From NCBI RefSeq assembly GCF_900765565.1, contig NZ_CAAFRZ010000024.1, forward strand, positions 1 through 5,933: a stretch of DNA of 5,933 nt, in the 5' to 3' direction. Both the position numbers and the translations under genes were made by a program. The DNA is from an uncultured Dialister sp. Lineage in GTDB: Bacteria; Bacillota; Negativicutes; Veillonellales; Dialisteraceae. The notes beneath the pieces were generated by a model, which worked only from the letters and a program-made list of their open reading frames with translations, was not told the origin of the DNA and made no database searches. Below are positions 1 to 5,200 of this stretch, piece by piece (position 1 is the stretch's first letter; each line of letters begins with the position of its first letter).

Positions 1-145
1 CTTGTGTTTAGGAGTACACGCTTTTCACACCGCCTCCAGCGTTGTAACACCGTCATAGTCATTTCTCTGGGAGATTTCTCGACTCTCTCGCATACGATTC
101 TTACGGTTACAGTCACCACGGCGCTTGCCACCGCTCGAAATGACG
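1..145 (+). repeat. 227-bp TIR element, copy 0 (left-truncated by window edge)
   Basis: This is the right-hand part of the repeat that is complete at 5201-5427 and 5490-5716. It starts at the point corresponding to 5280 in the first complete copy and is about 3 bases shorter over the shared stretch. It keeps the invariant core GTTGTAACACCGTCATA (39-55), the GAGATTTCTCGACTCTCTC block and the terminal CCGCTCGAAATGACG (131-145). Here the terminal inverted repeat reads TGCCACCGCTCGAAATGACG, the exact 20-base complement of the left end of the copy at 5779. The GGATAGAGTCA just downstream resembles the bases after the right-hand copies. There is no coding signal. Its orientation matches the array at the other end of the window. 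Confidence 0.9.
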
Positions 146-182
146 AAGGAGGGATAGAGTCAATGGATAGAGTCACCACCAC

Positions 183-204
183 CTCGGCCGAAGGCCGTTC
201 CCCT
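183..204 (+). repeat. Fragment of GC-hairpin intergenic repeat
   Basis: A short palindrome CGGCC-GAA-GGCCG (185-197) is followed by TTCCCC. This is the first half of the double-hairpin repeat seen in full at 3126-3167 (CGGCC-TTT-GGCCG then TCCCC); the second, C-rich/G-rich hairpin is missing here. The stretch from 146 to 231, between the TIR element and the terminator of the Fur-family gene, holds nothing else recognisable. Confidence 0.5.
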
Positions 205-231
205 TGAGCTACTTCAGTCTCCTCAGCCACT

Positions 232-280
232 TTTTAAAAAAAAGCAGCATGGACAAGGATGATTCCTTTCCCATGCTGCT
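232..280 (-). terminator. Intrinsic terminator of the Fur-family gene
   Basis: A perfect 10-bp stem (AGCAGCATGG at 243-252 pairs with CCATGCTGCT at 271-280) encloses a second small pairing (AAGGA / TCCTT). On the minus strand it is followed directly by a run of eight T (plus-strand A run ending at 243). It begins about 6 bases after the stop codon at 286-288, so it ends the regulator transcript. Confidence 0.93.
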
Positions 281-285
281 GTTAC

Positions 286-765
286 TTACAGTCCCATTTT
301 CTGTTTATAGACCTTGTCTTTCCCTGTGGCTCGGCAGTCTTTGCAGTAGCCGTAGATTTCTACTCTCGGTTCCACGGCTTCGAAGCCGTATTCCCGGTCC
401 ATGTACCGTTCGTATCCCTTTTCCAGTTCCACGTCCACCGGGAAGATCTTGTGGCAGGAGAGGCAGATGGCATGGTGCACGGTGGTGCCCTGGGCGTATT
501 CGTACCGGGTAAGGCCATCGTCCAGCATGGTAGAGCGGAGAAGCAGTCCCTTTTCCGCCAGGGCTTCACAGTTCCTGTATACCGTGGACAGGCTGAGGCG
601 GGTGTCCTTGCCCCGCACTGCTTCATACACTTCACCGGCCGTCATGGGAAGGCTCTTGTCCAGGACTTTCATGATCATTATCCGTGCTTTCGTCCTTTTC
701 AAATGCTTCCGGACCAGTATTTCTTCGTAATTTCCCATATGATGTACCCGTTTCTTCCTCCGCAT
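286..765 (-). CDS. Fur-family metalloregulator (Fur/PerR/Zur type)
   Basis: This 159-residue cytoplasmic DNA-binding repressor has the full Fur-family layout: an N-terminal winged helix (about 20-85), with TAGEVYEAV at 42-50 and recognition helix LSLSTVYRNCEAL at 57-69, then a dimerisation domain. Two CxxC pairs (C101/C104 and C141/C144) form the expected structural zinc site. The usual regulatory-metal ligands look altered: by eye, the conserved His before the TAxE(V/I)Y helix is Pro40, the acidic residue after CxxC is Pro109, and the His of the common xHRLEIYG motif is Pro133. His98 and Glu89 remain. The inducing metal or signal therefore cannot be named, and the subfamily is left open. The start is uncertain. 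ATG765 has almost no ribosome site, while ATG738 (150 residues) has GGAGG 18 bases upstream, which is far. An in-frame stop lies just upstream of 765. The gene is monocistronic with its own promoter and terminator. Confidence 0.95.
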   Translation of the reverse strand: MRRKKRVHHMGNYEEILVRKHLKRTKARIMIMKVLDKSLPMTAGEVYEAVRGKDTRLSLSTVYRNCEALAEKGLLLRSTMLDDGLTRYEYAQGTTVHHAICLSCHKIFPVDVELEKGYERYMDREYGFEAVEPRVEIYGYCKDCRATGKDKVYKQKMGL

Positions 766-782
766 CCCTGCGGATTAATTAC

Positions 783-799
783 ATAGTATACTATATAGT
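783..799 (-). promoter_or_regulatory. Overlapping palindromes at the Fur-family gene start site
   Basis: Two perfect palindromes overlap just downstream of the -10 box: ATAGTATACTAT (783-794) and ACTATATAGT (790-799). They cover the predicted transcription start, the usual place for an autoregulatory Fur-family operator. The sequence is AT-rich but is not a canonical Fur or PerR box. A similar 15-base sequence lies at 896-910 (13 of 15 identical to 787-801). The operator role is inferred. Confidence 0.5.
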
Positions 800-802
800 T
801 TC

Positions 803-831
803 ATTATATGGGTTTTGGACCAATTGGTCAA
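803..831 (-). promoter_or_regulatory. Sigma70-type promoter of the Fur-family gene
   Basis: On the minus strand TTGACC (831-826) and a perfect TATAAT (808-803) are separated by exactly 17 bases. Transcription should start near 796, giving a leader of about 31 bases to ATG765 or 58 to ATG738. The -35 box and spacer contain a perfect 12-bp palindrome, GACCAATTGGTC (818-829), where a bound protein would block RNA polymerase. Confidence 0.82.
818..829. promoter_or_regulatory. 12-bp palindrome overlapping the -35 box
   Basis: GACCAATTGGTC is its own reverse complement and spans most of the -35 element of the Fur-family promoter. Its sequence differs from the TATA-rich palindromes at 783-799, so if it is an operator it probably binds a different protein. 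The regulator is unknown. Confidence 0.4.
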
Positions 832-930
832 GGGAAAGTAAAGAGAAAGACAGCGGCCTGGCGCCTGGACTCGAGGAAGAAAATATGTATTTCGATATAC
901 TATTTAATTTGTGCACCGCCTACGACATCC

Positions 931-1090
931 GTCGCTTCGCGGCCACCCCTCCACCGCTTATGCGGTCCCCGCCCCTCTAAAGAGGGCGGTCGGGGTATTC
1001 AACATTCTACGGCGCTTTCTCATATGATGCACCGCCTCCTTCCCCTCGGGCAAAGCCCGTTTCCACTGAGCCACCTTGCCAAAGGCATTG
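931..1090 (+). repeat. Cluster of GC-hairpin intergenic repeats
   Basis: This fills most of the gap between the Fur-family promoter and the aldehyde dehydrogenase terminator. The best copy is ACCGC-TTAT-GCGGT (953-966), then CCCC, then CCCTCT-AA-AGAGGG (973-986). That is the same two-hairpin order as at 3136-3167. A partial unit CGC-TTC-GCG precedes it, and two decayed hairpins with AAA loops follow: CGGGC-AAA-GCCCG (1047-1059) and TGCC-AAA-GGCA (1077-1087). Short open frames here run through the repeats and look non-coding. Bases 832-930 hold nothing clear except the operator-like sequence at 896-910. Confidence 0.65.
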
Positions 1091-1117
1091 CCCTCCAGCC
1101 ACCTTAACACCTCCACT

Positions 1118-1157
1118 AAAAAAACCGTGGTCAGTGATTTCTCACTTTCCACGGTTT
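1118..1157 (-). terminator. Intrinsic terminator of the aldehyde dehydrogenase gene
   Basis: A 9-bp stem (AAACCGTGG at 1122-1130 with CCACGGTTT at 1149-1157) encloses an inner AGTGA/TCACT pairing. Read on the minus strand it is followed by seven T (plus-strand A at 1118-1124). It starts 18 bases after the stop codon at 1175-1177. Confidence 0.93.
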
Positions 1158-1174
1158 CCTGATCAGGGCATTAC

Positions 1175-2662
1175 TTATTTAATATCGTACATGCCGCTGA
1201 CTCCTTCTTTCAGGTTGATGTAGATGTTCTTCAGCTGGCTGTAGTGTTCCAGGATGACCTTATGGGTTTCACGGCCGATGCCGGACTGTTTGTAGCCGCC
1301 AAAGGGAGCGCCTGCGGGGAGGTCGTTATAGGTGTTCACCCACATACGGCCGGTCCGTACGCCACGGGCTACTTTCAGGGCGGTATTGATGTTCTTTGTG
1401 AATACGGCGCCGCCTAATCCATAGACGCTGTCATTGGCCAGGGCGATGACTTCGTCGGCGGTCCTGAATTTCTGGACAACCACCACCGGTCCGAAGATTT
1501 CTTCCTGGCATACCCGGTCGTTCGGGTTGTCGGTGACAAGGATGGTCGGTTTCATGAAGAACCCTTTATCACAGCCGTTTTCGGTGTACCGTTCGCCGCC
1601 GGTGATGAGTCTGGCTCCTTCCTGGATGCCGATCTGTACGTATTTCAGGACTTTATCCTGCTGGGATTTGTAAATCTGGGCGCCCAGCTGGGTGGACGGG
1701 TCCGTAGGATCACCGATCTTGACGCTTTCGAAGGTGGCTTTCAGGTGTTTCAGGAATTCATCGAAAATGCCTTCCTGTACGAAGAGCCGGGAGCCGGCGC
1801 AGCATACCTGGCCCTGGTTGAACAGGATGCCCTTGCAGGCACCGTCGACGGCCTGGGCAAGGTCCGCATCGTCGAATACGATGTTGGCGGATTTGCCGCC
1901 CAGTTCCAGTGTGACAGGAATCAGCTTATCGCAGGCAGCCTGGTATACGCCATGGCCTACTTCGGTGGATCCGGTGAAGGCGAGCTTGTCCAGGTCCGGA
2001 TGGTCCAGGAGCCACTGGCCGGACTTGGAGCCCTTGCCGGTGATCACGTTCAGTACGCCCTTCGGAAGTACGTCCTGGATGAGACGGACCAGTTCCATCA
2101 GGGACAGGGATGTATGGGAAGACGGTTTAATGACTACCGTATTTCCTGCTGCCAGGGCCGGAGCCAGTTTCCAGCATGCCATGGTGAAGGGGAAGTTCCA
2201 GGGAATGACCTGGCCAACCACACCTACCGGTTCATGGAGGATGAGGGACAGGGTGTTGTCATCGAGCATGGTGGCAGAGCCTTCCCATGCACGGAGGCAG
2301 CCGGCGAAGTAACGGAAATGGTCGCTGCCCAGGGGGATATCGGCAGCCTTGGTTTCACGGATAGGCTTGCCGTTGTCCAGTGTTTCCACCAGTGCCAGGT
2401 GGTCTGCATTGGCATCAATGATGTCTGCAATCTTTAAAAGGATATTCTGCCTTTCAATGGGAGAAGTCTTGGACCAGGCGGGCAGCGCTGCTCTTGCTGC
2501 TTTCACTGCTTTGTCCACGTCTTCTTTTGTGGCTTCTGCGAAGTAAGCCAGGTGTTCACCATTTGCCGGGTTGTGGGCATCAAAGGTGGCTCCGTCACCG
2601 GCGGGAACAAATTCGCCATTAATGAAAAGGCCGTACTCATTCTGAATGTCTGCTTTTGCCAT
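1175..2662 (-). CDS. NAD(P)+-dependent aldehyde dehydrogenase (AldB-like)
   Basis: This 495-residue soluble enzyme oxidises an aldehyde to the carboxylate with NAD(P)+. The ALDH motifs are in order. IPWNFPF holds the oxyanion Asn156; VIKPS holds Lys179 for cofactor binding; FTGSTEVG is at 229-236; LELGG holds general-base Glu253; FNQGQVCCAGSR holds the catalytic Cys, Cys287 by alignment with human ALDH2; EEIFGPV holds Glu388; and FGGYKQSGIGRE lies near the C-terminus. From memory, stretches such as DNGKPIRET, DHFRYFA and KQSGIGRETHK match E. coli AldB closely, so acetaldehyde or another short aldehyde is the likeliest substrate, although ALDH specificity is hard to read. ATG2662 is chosen because AGGAAGG lies 9 bases upstream and the length fits the family; the open frame continues to 2797, but that extension lacks family similarity. 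All catalytic residues are present. The gene stands alone, with its own promoter, long leader and terminator. Confidence 0.96.
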   Translation of the reverse strand: MAKADIQNEYGLFINGEFVPAGDGATFDAHNPANGEHLAYFAEATKEDVDKAVKAARAALPAWSKTSPIERQNILLKIADIIDANADHLALVETLDNGKPIRETKAADIPLGSDHFRYFAGCLRAWEGSATMLDDNTLSLILHEPVGVVGQVIPWNFPFTMACWKLAPALAAGNTVVIKPSSHTSLSLMELVRLIQDVLPKGVLNVITGKGSKSGQWLLDHPDLDKLAFTGSTEVGHGVYQAACDKLIPVTLELGGKSANIVFDDADLAQAVDGACKGILFNQGQVCCAGSRLFVQEGIFDEFLKHLKATFESVKIGDPTDPSTQLGAQIYKSQQDKVLKYVQIGIQEGARLITGGERYTENGCDKGFFMKPTILVTDNPNDRVCQEEIFGPVVVVQKFRTADEVIALANDSVYGLGGAVFTKNINTALKVARGVRTGRMWVNTYNDLPAGAPFGGYKQSGIGRETHKVILEHYSQLKNIYINLKEGVSGMYDIK

Positions 2663-2834
2663 AGGAAAATACCTTCCTTTCGAAGAATGGGATGAGGATT
2701 CCTCTCCCCTATATAATTTTCCACTGAAATTTATACGATTGTCCGATGGTTCAGCGGGATAACTCACAGCGGACCGAAAAGAAATACAACTTTTCATACT
2801 GTTCGATGGTCACTTTCTCTCGGATGTATGCTGT
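2663..2834 (-). other. Long structured 5' leader of the aldehyde dehydrogenase
   Basis: About 172 bases separate the predicted transcription start from ATG2662. The leader has a hairpin GAAAAG/CTTTTC (2776-2795), a strong stem GGGA-GAGG / CCTC-TCCC (2689-2708) just before the ribosome site, and a small stem in which AGGAA of the Shine-Dalgarno (2674-2678) pairs with TTCCT (2663-2667). It also holds an 11-base direct repeat, TGTTCGATGGT (2800-2810) and TGTCCGATGGT (2740-2750), exactly 60 bases apart. I recognise no known riboswitch class. A regulatory role is inferred. Confidence 0.45.
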
Positions 2835-2846
2835 GATAACAGTATA
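2827..2846. promoter_or_regulatory. Inverted repeat over the -10 box and start site
   Basis: TATGCTGT-GATA-ACAGTATA has 8-base arms with one mismatch around a 4-base centre. It covers the -10 element and the predicted start of the aldehyde dehydrogenase promoter. Its size and position fit the operator of a dimeric repressor. The regulator is unknown. Confidence 0.5.
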
Positions 2847-2869
2847 CCATGGAATGATATGGCATTCAA
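2841..2869 (-). promoter_or_regulatory. Sigma70-type promoter of the aldehyde dehydrogenase
   Basis: TTGAAT (2869-2864) and TATACT (2846-2841) on the minus strand are spaced by 17 bases. Transcription would start near 2834. The -10 box lies inside an inverted repeat that may be an operator (2827-2846). Confidence 0.7.
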
Positions 2870-2942
2870 GAGAATCGATATAGCTATAAGGCATGACGGG
2901 TTATAGAGGGAATGGTTAGAAATGAAAAATCAGGAGTGGAAG

Positions 2943-2977
2943 TGGCGGCGCATAAATCATATAGCGCCGCCATTTTT
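2943..2977 (+). terminator. Plus-strand intrinsic terminator with no gene before it
   Basis: TGGCGGCGC (2943-2951) pairs perfectly with GCGCCGCCA (2964-2972) across a 12-base loop and is followed on the plus strand by TTTTT (2973-2977). Only the plus strand has the T run. No plus-strand gene ends here; the nearest upstream DNA is the promoter region of the minus-strand aldehyde dehydrogenase. It may stop antisense transcription, end a small RNA, or be a chance product of the repeat-rich DNA. Confidence 0.6.
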
Positions 2978-2996
2978 CTATAACCACTAGCATGCA

Positions 2997-3049
2997 GCCC
3001 CTTAGAGAAGGGGCGTGGCAAAGCCGCAGGATGGATGCGGCAAAGCCGC
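2997..3049 (-). repeat. Double-hairpin intergenic repeat, inverted copy
   Basis: GCCCCTT-AGAG-AAGGGGC (2997-3014) is followed by GGC-AAA-GCC (3017-3025), GGATGGAT and GCGGC-AAA-GCCGC (3037-3049). Read on the minus strand this gives hairpin, ATCCATCC, hairpin, then CCCCTTCTCTAAGGGG. That is the same order as the plus-strand copy at 3094-3167, so the two face each other as a large inverted pair. Confidence 0.75.
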
Positions 3050-3093
3050 GAAGCCTCAACTCTCTTTCCTCAAATCCCAATTCTGATTTTGCC

Positions 3094-3167
3094 CCTGCTT
3101 CGCAGGTCCCGCCTCTCCGAGGCGGATCCATCCCCCGGCCTTTGGCCGTCCCCCTTCTCTAAGGGGG
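3094..3167 (+). repeat. Double-hairpin intergenic repeat, tandem units
   Basis: Two units lie in tandem. The first is CCTGC-TTC-GCAGG (3094-3106), then TC, then CCGCCTC-TCC-GAGGCGG (3109-3125). ATCCATCC links to the second: CGGCC-TTT-GGCCG (3136-3148), then T, then CCCCCTT-CTCT-AAGGGGG (3150-3167). Every stem is perfect while the stem sequences differ, which suggests selection on structure, or homogenisation of a mobile palindromic repeat. Confidence 0.78.
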
Positions 3168-3298
3168 AACTCGCTTGCCGTTACTCTCAATAGGTAAGAA
3201 TATCCGCCAGCATGCAGGCCCTTGGAGATGGGGGAACTCGCTTGCCGTTATTCTCAAACAGGTGAGAATCCCCGCCAGCATGCAGGCCCTTGGAGATG
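3164..3298 (+). repeat. Tandem 67/68-bp direct duplication
   Basis: Unit 1 (3164-3230) and unit 2 (3231-3298) both run from GGGGAACTCGCTTGCCGTTA to GCCCTTGGAGATG, with a few substitutions and one inserted base. A third partial copy, GCTTGTCGTTTTTCTCAAA, lies at 3335-3353 (17 of 19 identical to 3240-3258) and runs into the porin terminator. No reading frame is preserved between the units. Confidence 0.85.
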
Positions 3299-3330
3299 GG
3301 AATCCTGCATAGGACTTCCATCTCCAGGGC
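3286..3330. repeat. Long imperfect hairpin after the tandem duplication
   Basis: GCCC-t-TGGAGATGG (3286-3299) pairs with CCATCTCCA-GGGC (3318-3330), with one bulged T. An inner TCCT-GCAT-AGGA stem occupies 3303-3314. It sits between the duplication and the porin terminator. No T run follows directly, so it is not called as a terminator. Confidence 0.6.
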
Positions 3331-3350
3331 ACGGGCTTGTCGTTTTTCTC

Positions 3351-3390
3351 AAAATAAAAAGAAGCCCCCGACGGGACTTCTTTTTATTTT
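3351..3390 (-). terminator. Strong terminator of the porin gene
   Basis: The 14-base arms AAAATAAAAAGAAG (3351-3364) and CTTCTTTTTATTTT (3377-3390) are perfect complements and enclose CCC/GGG. It begins 9 bases after the porin stop codon (3400-3402). Because of the symmetrical A and T runs it should work in both directions. Confidence 0.95.
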
Positions 3391-3399
3391 CGAATGGAA

Positions 3400-4671
3400 T
3401 CAGAATACAAAGTTCAGTGTGAGAGCTCCGAGGTTGTCGTAGTCGTCTGCAGCACCGTCTTTTACCTTAACGTCGAAGTTGTATTCGCCATGGAGGTACA
3501 GGTTCTTCTGGAGTGCTACATCGCCGGAAGCGAGCCAGTATTTCACCTGTTTAGCTCCGTCGGAGAATGCATCGAGCGGGGAGGAATCAAAGGTGTAAGC
3601 GCCGAGGTATGCATTTCTTTCAGCCTTTACATAAGATGCAGCAAGGCGGAAGGTGCCCGGCTTCTGGAGGTCCATATGGCCATAGCCGAGGCCTGCAGAC
3701 CACATATCCGGATTTCCGTCAGCATCGGTGTTCTTGTAGTAGTCGCCGAATACATCGAAGCCTGCTCCCAGGTCAGCGGTGAGGCCTGCGCCCCAGATGT
3801 TGACTTTGTCGTCGCTGGAACCTTTGACATAGTCCACGTCATAGGTGAAGCGGCCTGCGGTGCCGGTGAGCTGTGCATAAGCCAGTTCGGAGTCCGCATT
3901 GACCACATCGTTCTGGCTGCCATCCCAGTCATCGAAACGGCCATAGCCTACGGCCAGGTTCAGTGCATCATTGGCATGGTAAGCGATTTCAGCACCCTTC
4001 AGTTCGGAATCGAAGAAGATACCGGTCTGGCCAAAGAACTGGTCAAATTTACCAAGGGTTACGTCTACCTTGTCGCCAAAGGAATGACGTACATAGAGTC
4101 TCTGCATGTAGGTGTCGCCATTGGCTGTGCCGCCGTCGCTGCTCTTGAAGTTCATGTTGGAACGGAGCAGGCCATTGACGTAGGTGGAGTCATTGACCTG
4201 GCCCTTTACGTTGATTCTCAGACGGCCGGTATAAGCATCCTGGGCTTTCCCTGCATCCTTTGGATGATCTTTATCATAGCTGTAGCCCTGGTTGAATTTC
4301 ATGTAGCCGTTACCGGAGAAGTAAACGTTCCCCACTTTCTTTTCCAGGTTTGCTACGCGAACGCCCAGGTTTGCCAGTTCGTCAGCGTATTCGCCGGCCA
4401 GTTTGTCAAGGGTTGCACGCTGTTCAGCGTTCAGCTGGTCTTCTTTTGCCATGAGGCGGGCAATGATCTGAGCCAGTTCATAACGGGTAATGTTTCTTTC
4501 GCCTTTGAAGGTGCCGTCCGGATAGCCTTCTACCACGCCCTGGTCGGAGAGGTCGGATACGGCCTGGTAAGCCCAGTCATCGGTGGAAACATCGGAGAAT
4601 GGATTTGCTGCGTAAGCGGATACGCCAGCGGTGAGTGCAGCTGCAGCTGCCAGTGCGAGAATTTTTTTCAT
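3400..4671 (-). CDS. SLH-domain outer-membrane porin (OmpM type)
   Basis: This 423-residue protein should form outer-membrane pores and anchor the outer membrane to the cell wall. Residues 1-22 are a Sec signal peptide (MKK, an Ala/Leu-rich core, and a cleavage site around AYAA). One SLH domain spans about 23-73, with FSDV, DDWAYQAV, GYPDGTFKG and ITRYELA as its marks. A heptad-like stretch of about 77-112 (KEDQLNAEQ to ANLEKKVG) is a probable coiled-coil stalk. From about 115 onward, alternating aromatic, Gly and Asp-rich strands form a beta-barrel that ends in NFVF, with the terminal Phe expected of BAM substrates. In Negativicutes such SLH domains bind polyamine-modified peptidoglycan; this is family knowledge, not seen here. 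ATG4671 is chosen because AAAGGAG lies 9 bases upstream and it starts the signal peptide; the open frame runs to 4824 without either. The gene is monocistronic. Pore substrate is unknown. Confidence 0.96.
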   Translation of the reverse strand: MKKILALAAAAALTAGVSAYAANPFSDVSTDDWAYQAVSDLSDQGVVEGYPDGTFKGERNITRYELAQIIARLMAKEDQLNAEQRATLDKLAGEYADELANLGVRVANLEKKVGNVYFSGNGYMKFNQGYSYDKDHPKDAGKAQDAYTGRLRINVKGQVNDSTYVNGLLRSNMNFKSSDGGTANGDTYMQRLYVRHSFGDKVDVTLGKFDQFFGQTGIFFDSELKGAEIAYHANDALNLAVGYGRFDDWDGSQNDVVNADSELAYAQLTGTAGRFTYDVDYVKGSSDDKVNIWGAGLTADLGAGFDVFGDYYKNTDADGNPDMWSAGLGYGHMDLQKPGTFRLAASYVKAERNAYLGAYTFDSSPLDAFSDGAKQVKYWLASGDVALQKNLYLHGEYNFDVKVKDGAADDYDNLGALTLNFVF

Positions 4672-4856
4672 AGTTCTTCGCTCCTTTAGAAAAATATATT
4701 GGATAACCTGCCCTATTTTTCGAAGGAGTGAACATAACTCTGGCAAGAGTTTCCATGTTTCCTCTGCCTTACCCTCTCTCCCCCGCCATATCCCCAGGGC
4801 CGGAAATATAGTTATGACTAGCATACTATAAAGGCTGATTCTGCCGCAACGGTAAA

Positions 4857-4886
4857 ATATGAATTTTTATACAATTTAATTCATAT
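4857..4886. promoter_or_regulatory. Inverted repeat in the porin upstream region, possible promoter
   Basis: ATATGAATT (4857-4865) and AATTCATAT (4878-4886) are perfect 9-base arms around 12 bases. On the minus strand this holds GTATAAAAATTCATATT, close to GTATAAAATAAATTCATATT of the promoter at 4982-5010. It may therefore be the -10 region of a porin promoter starting near 4858. No good -35 box is found, so an activator or a different start is possible. The leader to ATG4671 would be about 187 bases and contains a perfect AACTCT/AGAGTT hairpin (4736-4751). Confidence 0.4.
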
Positions 4887-4918
4887 CTAACCGGTTTGCG
4901 ATAATCCTTTTATGGAAT

Positions 4919-4952
4919 AAAAAAAGAGGAACCCCACCATGGGATTCCTCTT
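4919..4952 (-). terminator. Minus-strand intrinsic terminator upstream of the porin
   Basis: AAGAGGAA (4924-4931) pairs with TTCCTCTT (4945-4952), with a further CCC/GGG pairing inside. On the minus strand it is followed by seven T (plus-strand A at 4919-4925). The plus-strand side has no T run. No gene lies upstream on the minus strand within the window; only the promoter at 4982-5010 does. Confidence 0.85.
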
Positions 4953-4975
4953 CGAATCTGTGCCTTTATGAATAT
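4919..4975 (-). ncRNA. Possible short RNA or porin attenuator leader
   Basis: The promoter at 4982-5010 and the terminator at 4919-4952 bracket a transcript of about 57 bases, made of roughly 20 unpaired bases followed by the terminator stem. No reading frame of useful length is present. It could be a stand-alone small RNA or a premature-termination leader of the porin transcription unit. The call rests only on promoter and terminator patterns. Confidence 0.35.
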
Positions 4976-4981
4976 GAATTT

Positions 4982-5010
4982 ATTTTATACTATTCTTTTG
5001 GTAAGTGCAA
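4982..5010 (-). promoter_or_regulatory. Minus-strand promoter feeding the 4919-4952 terminator
   Basis: TTGCAC (5010-5005) and TAAAAT (4987-4982) are spaced by 17 bases; TATAAA at a 15-base spacing overlaps as an alternative. Transcription would start near 4975 and meet the terminator within about 55 bases. Read-through would continue toward the porin start at 4671. Confidence 0.6.
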
Positions 5011-5200
5011 GGGGATAAAGTGAGTTAGTGGGATAGTGGATTTGTAAGACAGGGCATTGGCTGAGGCCTGGTAGCCAGGGATGGTAAGAAGTGGTTCAAG
5101 GGTAACGGGCTGCACCCGAGGAGGAATGTGACGCGTCAATTCGTATAGCGGCACGATTTTTGTACAGCGGCTTCACCGCCAAATCCCCACTTCACACTCC
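5011..5200. other. Intergenic region without a recognised gene
   Basis: No open frame, tRNA-like fold or known RNA motif is evident. A small GCGG-CTTCA-CCGC hairpin (5167-5179) followed by ATCCCC resembles a decayed copy of the GC-hairpin repeat. The segment ATAGCGGCACGATTTTTGTA (5148-5167) loosely resembles ATAGCGCCGCCATTTTTCTA (2961-2980) around the orphan terminator. The last bases (ACTCCC) recur before each TIR element. Confidence 0.4.

Noticed and set aside
958..1152. A 64-codon minus-strand open frame after the aldehyde dehydrogenase
   Set aside because: It runs through the terminator and hairpin repeats, has no ribosome site and has no recognisable product.
1692..2437. Plus-strand open frames of 206 and 230 codons inside the aldehyde dehydrogenase
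   Set aside because: They are antisense to strongly conserved catalytic segments and show no domain of their own.
2663..2797. N-terminal extension of the aldehyde dehydrogenase by 45 codons
   Set aside because: The extension has no ALDH similarity, and an AGGAAGG site is correctly spaced before ATG2662. The region fits a leader RNA.
2663..2834. Known riboswitch or T-box in the aldehyde dehydrogenase leader
   Set aside because: No conserved T-box or aptamer core could be recognised; only local hairpins are visible.
2932..2983. Small peptide gene starting with GTG after AGGAG near 2942
   Set aside because: It would be 13 codons lying entirely in the terminator stem.
3394..4689. A 431-codon open frame on the plus strand covering the whole porin gene
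   Set aside because: It is exactly antisense to a clear SLH porin, has no ribosome site or recognisable domain, and its open length is explained by the codon bias of the porin.
4672..4824. N-terminal extension of the porin by 51 codons
   Set aside because: It would bury the signal peptide, and AAAGGAG is correctly placed before ATG4671.
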